DNA from: Pseudomonas farsensis
GTDB taxonomy: Bacteria > Pseudomonadota > Gammaproteobacteria > Pseudomonadales > Pseudomonadaceae
DNA length: 64,000 bases
Assembly (NCBI RefSeq): GCF_014268805.2
Contig: NZ_JABWRF020000003.1
Span: 586,501 to 650,500 of the forward strand
Direction of reading: 5' to 3'
The translations under genes were made by a program, and so were the position numbers. Below are positions 52,095 through 60,124 of this stretch, piece by piece; the first letter of the stretch is position 1; each line of letters begins with the position of its first letter. The notes beneath the pieces were generated by a model. The model saw only the letters and a list, made by a program, of their open reading frames with translations, had not been told where the DNA came from and ran no database searches.

Positions 52095-52124
52095 TTGCCT
52101 GAATGTAAGGGGAAAATCAGGCAA
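52095..52124. promoter_or_regulatory. Inverted repeat upstream of truncated antidote
   Basis: TTGCCTGA and TCAGGCAA are perfect 8-bp inverted repeats with a 14-base AT-rich spacer, 23 bases before the antidote start. Antidotes of this family autoregulate through such sites, so it may be the surviving operator. Confidence 0.45.
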
Positions 52125-52282
52125 TGCAACGGTGCAAATGATTTCTCTCTGTTGCTGCTGAAATACGCTGTAAAGCGTTCCCTGGATGCCGTGCATCCAA
52201 GGAGGGCAATCTCCTTGAACGCTCAAGCTCACGCACATGTCCCACGCTTGTAACCCCTTCCGTCCACAGCAGGAGGCCGTCT

Positions 52283-52687
52283 ATGAGCACCTACGATTGG
52301 GACCTGATCGAGCGTTTGCTGCATGAAGTGCAAAATGGCGCCGGTCAAAGCTTCACCCCGCGCCCGTACGCCGAGCAGCACGCCGCTGCGCTGGCGGCCA
52401 AAGGTGAAGCGCCAGGCGATCTGGATCATCTGAAAACCCGCGCGTGCGAGTACGAAAAACTGTTGTTCCAGCGCGGCTTCATCGACAGCCGCCCTGAAGA
52501 GGAAGGCGGCAACGGCGAGAATTTCGTCCTCACTGAACGGGGCTCGCGGCTGCTCAGCCTGATCGACAGCAGCATCCCTGGCTTCGAACACCCGCGCCAA
52601 GTGCTCGATGAACAGGCGGATGCGTTGGACGAGGGGACGTTCGAGCAGGTTTCGGCCAAGGCGCAAATTGCTGGCGGGGCTATCTAA
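52283..52687 (+). CDS. DUF2513-like winged-helix protein
   Basis: 134 residues from ATG 52283 with AGGAGGCCGTCT upstream. The layout resembles DUF2513: an initial WDLIERLLHEVQ helix, an EYEKLLFQRGFIDSR helix-strand and NFVLTERGSRLLSLI, a wing followed by a helix typical of small winged-helix regulators. DUF2513 members are often phage- or island-borne. The tail is acidic (LDEQADALDEGTFEQVS). The family assignment is tentative. Confidence 0.55.
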   Translation: MSTYDWDLIERLLHEVQNGAGQSFTPRPYAEQHAAALAAKGEAPGDLDHLKTRACEYEKLLFQRGFIDSRPEEEGGNGENFVLTERGSRLLSLIDSSIPGFEHPRQVLDEQADALDEGTFEQVSAKAQIAGGAI

Positions 52688-52785
52688 GGCTGGCATTGGC
52701 AAGGCCGGCGCCGTGATAATCGCGGCTGCACCCCCGTCAACTGCCGAGCCTTGCCAATGACCCAGCACCGACCAGAGGCGCGCCC

Positions 52786-53712
52786 ATGAGCGCGGCCCGC
52801 AAGAACCCCGATGCCTTTGCCCTGCAAGTGATGCTGGGGCTGTGCCTGATCTGGGGCTGCCAGCAGGTGCTGATCAAGTCGGCGGCGGTGGATATCGCAC
52901 CCGTCATGCAGGCCGCATTTCGTAATGGTATTGCCGCTGTACTGGTGGGGCTGCTGGTGTGCTGGCGGGGCGGCTGGGAGCAGGTTGGCAGTACCTGGCG
53001 CGCGGGCTTGCTGGCCGGCGGGTTGTTCGGCCTGGAGTTCCTGTTCATTGCCGAAGGGCTGAAGCTGACGTCGGCGGCGCATATGTCAGTGTTCCTTTAT
53101 ACCGCGCCGATTTTCACCGCGCTGGGGCTGCATTTCATGATGCCCAGCGAGCGGCTGCGCGTGCTGCAGTGGCTGGGCATCCTGCTGGCCTTTGGCGGTA
53201 TTGCCCTGGCCTTTGCTGGCGGGGTTTCGCTGGATCAGCTTGATGGCCGCATGCTGCTGGGCGACGCCCTGGCGATTCTGGCAGGGCTGGCATGGGGCGC
53301 GACCACTGTGGTGGTGCGCGGCTCGCGGTTGTCCGAGGCGCCAGCGACCTTGACCCTGTTCTATCAGTTGGCAGTGGGTTTTGCCGGGCTGCTGCTGATC
53401 GCGCTGTTAAGCGGGCAAATCGGCGACGTTACCCTGACGCCGCTGGCCGTGGGCAGCGTGTTGTTCCAAGGCATCGTCGTTTCGTTCATCAGTTACCTGA
53501 CCTGGTTCTGGCTGCTGCGCAAATACCTGGCGTCCAACCTTGCGGTGTTCTCGTTCATCACTCCGCTGTTCGGGGTGACGTTCGGTGTGGTGCTGCTGGG
53601 CGAGCCGTTGAGCCTGAACTTTGTGCTGGGCGCGGTGCTGGTGTTAGCCGGGGTGATCATGGTCAGCGCCGAGGCGTGGGTGCGTCAGCAACTGCGCAAG
53701 GTGCTTGGGTAA
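52786..53712 (+). CDS. DMT-superfamily (EamA) transporter
   Basis: 308 residues, ten predicted helices in two repeats (VMLGLCLIWGCQQVLIKSAA; LAWGATTVVVRGSRLSE; WFWLLRKYLASNLAVFSFIT; PLFGVTFGVVLLGEPLS). The third EamA gene in the window, not particularly similar to the others. Its start at 52786 is preceded by GAGGCGCGCCC. The last 28 bases overlap the opposing MFS gene. Substrate unknown. Confidence 0.88.
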   Translation: MSAARKNPDAFALQVMLGLCLIWGCQQVLIKSAAVDIAPVMQAAFRNGIAAVLVGLLVCWRGGWEQVGSTWRAGLLAGGLFGLEFLFIAEGLKLTSAAHMSVFLYTAPIFTALGLHFMMPSERLRVLQWLGILLAFGGIALAFAGGVSLDQLDGRMLLGDALAILAGLAWGATTVVVRGSRLSEAPATLTLFYQLAVGFAGLLLIALLSGQIGDVTLTPLAVGSVLFQGIVVSFISYLTWFWLLRKYLASNLAVFSFITPLFGVTFGVVLLGEPLSLNFVLGAVLVLAGVIMVSAEAWVRQQLRKVLG

Positions 53713-54851
53713 CCCGCTCGCACCCCACCGCTCAGCACCAGTACACCGGCCAGCCCCAGCCCGGCAGCGGCCAGCAGCAGGGCCGGTTGCAGCCCGCCGC
53801 TGAAGTGGCTGCTGAGTGCGGCCAGCAGCGGGCCGCTCAACTGGCCCAGGGCAAAGCACGCCGTCAACAGCCCGGCATTGCGCTGGGTGGCATGTGGCGC
53901 CAGTTCCCGTGAGCGCTGCATCACCAGTTGCATGCAGGCCAGGAAAGGCCCGCCGCACAACAGCACGCCCAGCGCCAAACCGATGCCGCCGCCGAGCAGG
54001 CACGCCAGTACGCCCAGGCCTTGCAACCATAGGGTCGCGCTCAGCCAGGCCGAGGTCCGCCCCGGGCCACGCAGGCTGACCAATACCACGCCCAGCGCCG
54101 AAGCCAGGCCAAACGCCGGCCAGAACAGGTCTGCGAGCCACTGCCCGTGAAAGTGCTGGCTGGCCATCTGCGACAGGAATGTCGCCGGCAGGATGTAACC
54201 CACCCCGTAGAGCGCGTACACCACGCCCAGCCGGCCAATGCCTTGGTTGCCCGGCGCAGGGCTGCAGCGCACGTTTGCGACGGGCGCGGGCTCGGTCGCC
54301 TTGGGCAGCCAAGGCAACACTGCAAGCAACATCACCAGAGCCGCCACCGCGTAGATCAGCCACAGCGCCGCTGACCCAAGCCCCAGCAAGTGCGCGGCCA
54401 GTGCCAGGATACCGGTCAGTGCAATGCCGACGCCGGGCCCTGCGAACACCAACGCACCGAGGCGTTGGCGGCCATGGGCTGCAGCCAATTGCTGGCTGAG
54501 GCTGGCGAGCATCACCAGTACCCAGGCGCTGGCAACGCCGGTGCCCAAGCGCAGCAGCAGATGGCCCCAGAACCCGTCCGCCGCAGCTGATGCCAGGGTC
54601 AGTAGCACGCACAGCCACAACCCGGCGTACAGGCGCAGGCGCACCTGAGCGGGCTTGCGGGCGAACATGCCATCTACGGCGCCGATGAAGTAACCGAGGT
54701 AATTGGCAGCGGCGATCAGCCCGCCTGCGGTCAAGTCGAGCTGGCCCTCGGCGATCAGCCGGGGCAGTTGCGGGGTCAGGGCGAAACGGCCGATGCCCAT
54801 GGCCATCATCAGCGCCACGGCGCTGGCCAGCAGTTGTACAAGGGGCGACAT
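53685..54851 (-). CDS. YbfB/YjiJ family MFS transporter
   Basis: 388 residues with about twelve hydrophobic segments. MGIGRFALTPQLPRLIAEGQ and GGLIAAANYLGYFIGA at the N-terminus are the YbfB/YjiJ signature. It is divergent from a LysR gene, with 106 bases between starts and a palindrome between them, the usual arrangement for a regulated exporter. The substrate is unknown. Confidence 0.85.
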   Translation of the reverse strand: MSPLVQLLASAVALMMAMGIGRFALTPQLPRLIAEGQLDLTAGGLIAAANYLGYFIGAVDGMFARKPAQVRLRLYAGLWLCVLLTLASAAADGFWGHLLLRLGTGVASAWVLVMLASLSQQLAAAHGRQRLGALVFAGPGVGIALTGILALAAHLLGLGSAALWLIYAVAALVMLLAVLPWLPKATEPAPVANVRCSPAPGNQGIGRLGVVYALYGVGYILPATFLSQMASQHFHGQWLADLFWPAFGLASALGVVLVSLRGPGRTSAWLSATLWLQGLGVLACLLGGGIGLALGVLLCGGPFLACMQLVMQRSRELAPHATQRNAGLLTACFALGQLSGPLLAALSSHFSGGLQPALLLAAAGLGLAGVLVLSGGVRAGYPSTLRSC

Positions 54852-54906
54852 GGTGGCTCTCCTGCCGAAAGGGATGCGATGGATGGCAGGTTAGGATGCT
54901 TTTACT

Positions 54907-54921
54907 TTCAATAAAATTGAA
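54907..54921. promoter_or_regulatory. Palindrome in LysR/MFS divergent promoter
   Basis: TTCAATAAAATTGAA, a perfect 15-base palindrome (6-bp arms, 3-base centre), lies midway between the divergent LysR and MFS genes. Its AT-rich symmetry resembles a LysR box (T-N11-A class), so it is the probable operator. Confidence 0.6.
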
Positions 54922-54957
54922 TAATGATGATCAAGTTGTTCTGTTTTGGAGAATTCT

Positions 54958-55851
54958 GTGGAATTCAGCCAGCTACGTATCTTTCAGGCGGTGGCAGAGG
55001 AGGGGTCGATTACCCGCGCCGCCGAGCGGCTGCACCGGGTGCCGTCGAACTTGAGCACGCGCCTGCGCCAACTAGAGGAGCAGTTGGGTGTCGAGTTGTT
55101 CGTGCGCGAACGTCAGCGCCTGCAGTTGTCGCCGGCCGGCAAGGTGCTGCTGGACTACGCCAATCGTCTGGGTAACCTGCGCGATGAAGCCATGGCGGCA
55201 GTCCAGGGCGGCCAGCCGGCGGGCGATTTTGTGCTCGGCACCATGTACAGCACCGCTGCCATTCATCTGCCTGCGCTGCTAGCGCGCTATCACCAGGCAT
55301 ATCCGGCAGTGAACCTGCAAGTGCAAGCCGGGCCGAGTGGCGAGTTACTTGAAGGGCTGCTCAACCATAAGCTTGATGCCGCTTTGGTCGATGGCCCGCT
55401 CACGCTGGCAGGGCTGGACGGTGTGCCGCTGTGCGACGAAACGCTGGTGTTGATCACCTGCCTTGAGCACCCGGCCGTGCGCAGTGCCCGGGATGTCGCC
55501 GGCAAGGCGGTGTTCACCTTCCGCCAGGGCTGCTCGTACCGCATGCGTCTGGAGGCCTGGTACGCCCACGCCCATACGCCGATGGTAAGAGTGATGGAAA
55601 TCGAGTCGTACCAGAGTATGTTGGCCTGTGTGATCGCCGGGGCCGGGGTGGCGATGATGGCGCAGTCGATGCTCGACAGCCTGCCGGGGCGTGATCAAGT
55701 GCGCGCCCATCGCCTGCAAGCGCCGTTCGATCACGCCGTGACTTGGTTGATGTGGCGCCAAGGCATGTGTGGGGCCAATCTGCAGGCCTGGGTCGACTTG
55801 CAACAAAGCGAAACGATTCACCAGCCGTCGGATGCTGCGGCCCGCGCTTGA
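54958..55851 (+). CDS. LysR family regulator divergent from the MFS transporter
   Basis: 297 residues from GTG 54958, seven bases after TGGAGA; TTG 54946 in the same frame is the site itself. The winged helix is FSQLRIFQAVAEEGSITRAA then ERLHRVPSNLSTRLRQLEEQ. The effector domain has GDFVLGTMYSTAAIHLPALL. It presumably activates or represses the divergent transporter in response to a small ligand. Confidence 0.88.
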   Translation: MEFSQLRIFQAVAEEGSITRAAERLHRVPSNLSTRLRQLEEQLGVELFVRERQRLQLSPAGKVLLDYANRLGNLRDEAMAAVQGGQPAGDFVLGTMYSTAAIHLPALLARYHQAYPAVNLQVQAGPSGELLEGLLNHKLDAALVDGPLTLAGLDGVPLCDETLVLITCLEHPAVRSARDVAGKAVFTFRQGCSYRMRLEAWYAHAHTPMVRVMEIESYQSMLACVIAGAGVAMMAQSMLDSLPGRDQVRAHRLQAPFDHAVTWLMWRQGMCGANLQAWVDLQQSETIHQPSDAAARA

Positions 55852-55975
55852 TTCGGGTCACAATCGCCCCTATCTGTAGTACCAGATGCAGGCGTAATGT
55901 AGGACATCAGGCTATGATCTGTATGACGCATCGCTGGATTGATTACCCGTGAGGCTGACCCGTCAAGGGGGCACT

Positions 55976-56104
55976 ATGAACGACAGACTGTACAACTGGC
56001 TCCACGACCTCGCCGTCGCCCTGGGCTTGCTCCCGCCACCGTTGCAACCGGTGCCGATCCCAAGCGACGAAGAACAGCGCAAACGCCAGCCAAGGCGGCG
56101 CTGA
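55976..56104 (+). CDS. PA1414-like small protein, 42 aa
   Basis: A short frame with a clear ribosome site (CAAGGGGGCACT) and its own terminator. Translation: MNDRLYNWLHDLAVALGLLP, then PPLQPVPIPSDEEQRKRQPR RR. The amphipathic start and Pro/basic tail match my recollection of PA1414, a small Pseudomonas protein induced when oxygen is limiting. In P. aeruginosa it lies close to the gbu genes, as here, which supports the call. Function unknown. Confidence 0.65.
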   Translation: MNDRLYNWLHDLAVALGLLPPPLQPVPIPSDEEQRKRQPRRR

Positions 56105-56114
56105 TTCACTGAGT

Positions 56115-56153
56115 GAAAAGGCCGCTGCATCGTGATGGATGCGCCGGCCTTTT
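56115..56153 (+). terminator. Rho-independent terminator after the PA1414-like gene
   Basis: AAAAGGCCG and CGGCCTTTT form the base of the stem, with GCATC/GATGC above it, followed by GCATTTTTGG. It starts 10 bases after the stop. Confidence 0.8.
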
Positions 56154-56193
56154 GCATTTTTGGTGGCGTGTTTTTGCAGGCTTTCTCGGTGAA

Positions 56194-56310
56194 TGTAGGA
56201 GCGGCCTTGTGTCGCGAAAGGGCTGCGTAGCAGCCCCAATACCTTGACCTCATGCAAAATCACCGGGGCTGCTGTGCAGCCCTTTCGCGACACAAGGCCG
56301 CTCCTACACA
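56194..56310. repeat. Long REP-type palindrome, family A copy 3
   Basis: TGTAGGAGCGGCCTTGTGTC with GCGAAAGGGCTGCGTAGCAG pairs with the mirror sequence ending CCGCTCCTACACA. The loop is about 35 nt. Arms nearly identical to the 37239 copy. Confidence 0.85.
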
Positions 56311-56353
56311 GTCCGCGTTGGTTTTGATTATTGCGATGAGGCGATCACAGGCC

Positions 56354-57733
56354 TCAAGCCAGATTCACTGCCACAGCCGGTTTGCGCGATGCCAGGCTGA
56401 CCAGCACGAAGCTCACCAAGCCAATGGCCAGGCTGTAGTAGATCGGCGAGTTGGCATCCAGGCCATCCTTGAACATGAAGAACAGCGCGGTTACAAAACC
56501 CAGCGACATGCTGGCGATGGCCCCTGCGGTGGTGGCGCGTTTCCAGAAAATCGCCCCCATCAGCGGTATCAGCATGCCGCCCACCAACAGGTTGTAGGCC
56601 AGGGTCAGGGCGCTGATGACGTCGTTTACTGCCAGCGCAATGCACAATACCACAAGCCCGGTCAGCAGGGTGAACAGCCGGTTGATGCCCAGGCTCGACT
56701 GCTTGCCGCCGCGCAGCTTGGGCAGCAGGTCTTCGGTCAGCGTGGTGGAGGCCGCCAACAGGCCGGCGCTTGCCGTCGACATCATGGCCGCCAGTGCCGC
56801 CGCCATCAGCAGGCCGCGAATACCGTCCGGCAAGGTACTCTTGATCATCTCGGCGAAGGCGTTGTTGGGGTTGGCAAGGTCTGGCATCAGCACATGGGCG
56901 GCCATGCCGATCAGTGCGCAGGCCAAGCCGTAGATCACGCAGTACACCCCGGCAGTGGTGCCGGCGCGCTGGCACACCTTTTCGTCACGGGCAGTGAACA
57001 CCCGCTGCCAGATATCCTGGCCGATCAGGATGCCGAAGAAGTAGATCAGGAAGTAGGTGATGATGGTGTCCCAGCCGATGGTGGTCCAGCTGAAGCTTGC
57101 CGCTGGCAGTTGCGCCACCAACTGGTCCCAGCCGCCCACCTTGTACAGGCACACCGGCAGCAGGATGAACATCAGGCCAACGGTCTTGATGACGAACTGC
57201 ACGATATCGGTCAGGGTCAGCGACCACATGCCGCCGATGGTCGAGTACACCACCACCACGCCACCCCCGAACAACAGCGCTATCCAGAACGGTACGTCCA
57301 GCAGCACCTGCAGCACGGTACCCATGGCCAGCGTCGAGGTCACGCCAATCATCAATGCGTAAGCCAGCATGATCGCTGCACTGGCCTGGCGAGCCATGGG
57401 GTTGTAGCGCCGTTCCAGCACCTGGGTAACGGTGAAGATCTTCAGGCGCAACAGCGGTTTGGCCAGAAACAGGTTCAAGGCAATGATGCCCAGGCCCAAG
57501 GCTGCACAAAGCCAGAAGCCTGAGATGCCGTGCACGTAGCCCAGGCGTACCGTGCCCACGGTCGAGGCGCCGCCCAGCACGGTGGTGGCCATGGTGCCCA
57601 TGTACAAGGTCGGGCCGAGGTTGCGCCCGGCGACCAGATAGTCTTCATGGGTCTTTGCGCGGCGCATGCCGTACCAGCCCAGGGCGAGCATGGCGGCGGC
57701 GTAGATCAGTACAACGATGATGTCCAAGGCCAT
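56354..57733 (-). CDS. Sodium:solute symporter, gbu-linked
   Basis: 459 residues from ATG 57733 (GGGAGACCCCCA upstream). Thirteen hydrophobic segments of the SSS fold; the sodium motif region GGASTVGTVRLGYVHGISGF and FGGGVVVVYSTIGGMWSLTL is intact. It takes up solutes such as amino acids or guanidino compounds with Na+. Adjacent to guanidinobutyrase on the same strand, so 4-guanidinobutyrate uptake is a reasonable inference; I recall a similar transporter gene next to gbuA in P. aeruginosa. Confidence 0.85.
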   Translation of the reverse strand: MALDIIVVLIYAAAMLALGWYGMRRAKTHEDYLVAGRNLGPTLYMGTMATTVLGGASTVGTVRLGYVHGISGFWLCAALGLGIIALNLFLAKPLLRLKIFTVTQVLERRYNPMARQASAAIMLAYALMIGVTSTLAMGTVLQVLLDVPFWIALLFGGGVVVVYSTIGGMWSLTLTDIVQFVIKTVGLMFILLPVCLYKVGGWDQLVAQLPAASFSWTTIGWDTIITYFLIYFFGILIGQDIWQRVFTARDEKVCQRAGTTAGVYCVIYGLACALIGMAAHVLMPDLANPNNAFAEMIKSTLPDGIRGLLMAAALAAMMSTASAGLLAASTTLTEDLLPKLRGGKQSSLGINRLFTLLTGLVVLCIALAVNDVISALTLAYNLLVGGMLIPLMGAIFWKRATTAGAIASMSLGFVTALFFMFKDGLDANSPIYYSLAIGLVSFVLVSLASRKPAVAVNLA

Positions 57734-57925
57734 TGGGGGTCTCCCGATTATCTTTATTATGGCGAGATCGGCCACGCGGGCTGCACACGGCGCCCGGCGG
57801 TCCTTTGTTGTGTTGGCGGGCCTCTATGGCCCTCCCGGATGGCTCCTGCCGGGGTCCAGCAGTTGGGCGCCTGTGTGTAGGAAACGGCACAAGGCCGCTC
57901 CTACACAGAGGAATGCGTTCCAGGG

Positions 57926-58876
57926 TTAACGGTGCGCCACACCCGGCAGCACGCAGAGCATTTCGAACAGCAGGTTGGCGCCCAGCAGCGAGGTGTTGCC
58001 GGTGGTGTCGTAAGGCGGGGAGACTTCGACCAGGTCACAACCGATCAGGTCCAGGCCCTGGCAGCCGCGGATGATCTCCATCGCCTGAATGGTGGTCAAG
58101 CCGCCGATTTCCGGGGTGCCGGTACCGGGCGCCCAGGCCGGGTCGATGCCGTCGATATCAAACGACAGGTAAACCGGGCCGCCACCGACTTTCTCACGCA
58201 CCTCGGCCATCAAGGGCGCCAGCGACTTGTGCCAGCACTCCTCGGCCTGCACCACGCGAAAGCCCTGGCGGCGGCTCCAGTTGAAGTCATCGGCGGTATA
58301 GCCCTGGGCGCGCAGGCCAATCTGCACCACGCGATCGCAATCGAGCAGGCCCTCTTCGACCGCACGGCGGAAGGTGGTGCCGTGGGCGATCTTCTCGCCG
58401 AACATGTGGTCGTTGACGTCGGCATGGGCGTCGATGTGCACCAGGCCGATCTTGCCGTGCTTTTTGTGCAGCGCACGCAGGATCGGCAGCGTAATGGTGT
58501 GGTCGCCACCCAGGGTCATCGGGATCACGTTGTGCTCGACGATCTCGTCGTAGGCCTCTTCGATGATGCGCACGGCGTCGAGCAGGTTGAAGGTATTGAT
58601 CGCCACGTCACCGATGTCGGCCACCGACAGCGAGTCGAACGGGGCGGCGCCAGTGGCCATGTTGTAGGGGCGGATCATCACCGATTCGGCGCGGATCTGC
58701 CGTGGGCCGAAGCGGGTGCCGGAGCGCAACGAGGTGCCGATGTCCAGTGGCACGCCGATAAACGCAGCGTCCAGGCCTTGGGCGGTTTGCAAGTGGGGCA
58801 GGCGCAGCATGGTGGCGATGCCGCCGAAACGCGGCATTTCGTTGCCGCCCAGTGGTTGGTGAAGAATCTTGTCCAC
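57926..58876 (-). CDS. gbuA: Guanidinobutyrase (ureohydrolase family)
   Basis: 316 residues from GTG 58876, with TGATGAGGCCCACC just ahead; the in-frame ATG 58888 overlaps that site and is worse. The binuclear Mn centre is GGDHT, DAHADVND and SFDIDGIDP. The sequence follows what I remember of P. aeruginosa GbuA nearly residue for residue (MDKxLHQPLGGNEMPRFGGI start), favouring 4-guanidinobutyrate (giving GABA and urea) over agmatine. Divergent from the LysR gene gbuR. Confidence 0.88.
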   Translation of the reverse strand: MDKILHQPLGGNEMPRFGGIATMLRLPHLQTAQGLDAAFIGVPLDIGTSLRSGTRFGPRQIRAESVMIRPYNMATGAAPFDSLSVADIGDVAINTFNLLDAVRIIEEAYDEIVEHNVIPMTLGGDHTITLPILRALHKKHGKIGLVHIDAHADVNDHMFGEKIAHGTTFRRAVEEGLLDCDRVVQIGLRAQGYTADDFNWSRRQGFRVVQAEECWHKSLAPLMAEVREKVGGGPVYLSFDIDGIDPAWAPGTGTPEIGGLTTIQAMEIIRGCQGLDLIGCDLVEVSPPYDTTGNTSLLGANLLFEMLCVLPGVAHR

Positions 58877-59102
58877 GGTGGGCCTCATCAGTCGGTCGAT
58901 TGTTGTGTTTGTTCGAACCTGTTCCGCCCGCGGCGGGTTGCGCTGTAGCGGCCGGCGGGGCAGGGATATTTCGCCGAAGTCTGCGCAAGGTAGTGCGGCT
59001 AAAGAATCGCTACCGACAAAAACTTACTTCAGGGTTTTCTGAACTAAAGGCCCGGACGCAGGTTAGACTCTGGCCTTTTCCAGCCTGCGGAGCCCTCGCG
59101 CC

Positions 59103-59996
59103 ATGGCCTCATCGCTGCCCGACCTGAAACTGCTGCGCATTTTTGCAAGCGTGGTGCGCCACCAAGGGTTTGCCAACGCCCAGCGCGATCTCAACCTGTC
59201 CACCTCGGCCATCAGCACCTACATGAGCCAGCTGGAAAGCAACCTGGGCATCGTGCTGTGTCACCGTGGCCGTGGCGGTTTCAGCCTGACCAGCAAGGGC
59301 GAGCTGTTTCACCAGGAAACCCTGCGCTTGCTCGGTGAGCTGGACGGTTTCGAGCAGTACGCAGCGGCGCTCAAGGGCGAGTTGCGCGGCACGCTGAACC
59401 TGGGGGTGATCGACTCCACGGTTGGCGACCGCGCCTTGCCGCTGGCCGAGGCTATCGGCGCCTATAGCCAGGAGCACCCGGCGGTGCACCTGCACCTGTC
59501 GGTCTCAAGCCCCTACGAACTGCAGTTGGGTGTCCAGGACAACCGCCTGGACCTCGCCATCGGCGCGTTTTCATCACGCATGAGCGGCCTGTTGTACCAG
59601 CCGCTGTACCGCGAGCAGCACTGGCTGTATTGCAGCAGCCGCCACCCGCTGTTCGCCGAGCGGCGCATCCCGGAACCGGTGATTACCCAGCAGCGCATGG
59701 TCGGGCGAGGCTACTGGAGCCAGGCCGAGCTTGCCCGGCACGGCTTCAAGCACAGCGCCGCGACCGTCGAAAGCATGGAGGCGCAGCTGATTCTGATTCT
59801 GTCCGGCGCCTACATTGGCTACTTGCCCGAGCACTACGCCCAGGCCTGGGCCGACAAGGGCGACCTGCGCGTGCTGTCGCCCGCGACCTTTGGCTACCAG
59901 GCGCCGTTTTCGTTGATCATCCGCCGTGGGCGCAGCCGCGAACCCCTGATCCAGACGTTCCGCGACCTGCTCAAGAGCCAGCTCAACGTCGGCTAA
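59103..59996 (+). CDS. gbuR: LysR regulator of guanidinobutyrase
   Basis: 297 residues from ATG 59103. The helix-turn-helix is LKLLRIFASVVRHQGFANAQ then LNLSTSAISTYMSQLESNLG. It is divergent from gbuA with 226 bases between starts. In P. aeruginosa GbuR activates gbuA when guanidinobutyrate is present; the same arrangement implies the same job here. Assignment rests on synteny and LysR recognition. Confidence 0.85.
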   Translation: MASSLPDLKLLRIFASVVRHQGFANAQRDLNLSTSAISTYMSQLESNLGIVLCHRGRGGFSLTSKGELFHQETLRLLGELDGFEQYAAALKGELRGTLNLGVIDSTVGDRALPLAEAIGAYSQEHPAVHLHLSVSSPYELQLGVQDNRLDLAIGAFSSRMSGLLYQPLYREQHWLYCSSRHPLFAERRIPEPVITQQRMVGRGYWSQAELARHGFKHSAATVESMEAQLILILSGAYIGYLPEHYAQAWADKGDLRVLSPATFGYQAPFSLIIRRGRSREPLIQTFRDLLKSQLNVG

Positions 59997-60124
59997 AGCA
60001 GGTCTTTGGTCTAATGCCGCAAATATTCCTGCAAAACTCACCGTCGCAGCCGATAGCGTTCTGCTAAAACTCAAGTTGCCTTATTGATTTTCACCCCACC
60101 CGGATACACAAGGGACCGCCAACG

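Noticed and set aside
55938..55957. A possible ANR/FNR box (TTGATTACCC) upstream of the PA1414-like gene
   Set aside because: Only the left half TTGAT matches; the right half ATCAA is missing at the required spacing.
56252..57523. A 423-codon + strand frame opposite the sodium symporter
   Set aside because: The translation is rich in His/Gln and low-complexity, and starts inside a repeat; a shadow of the real gene.
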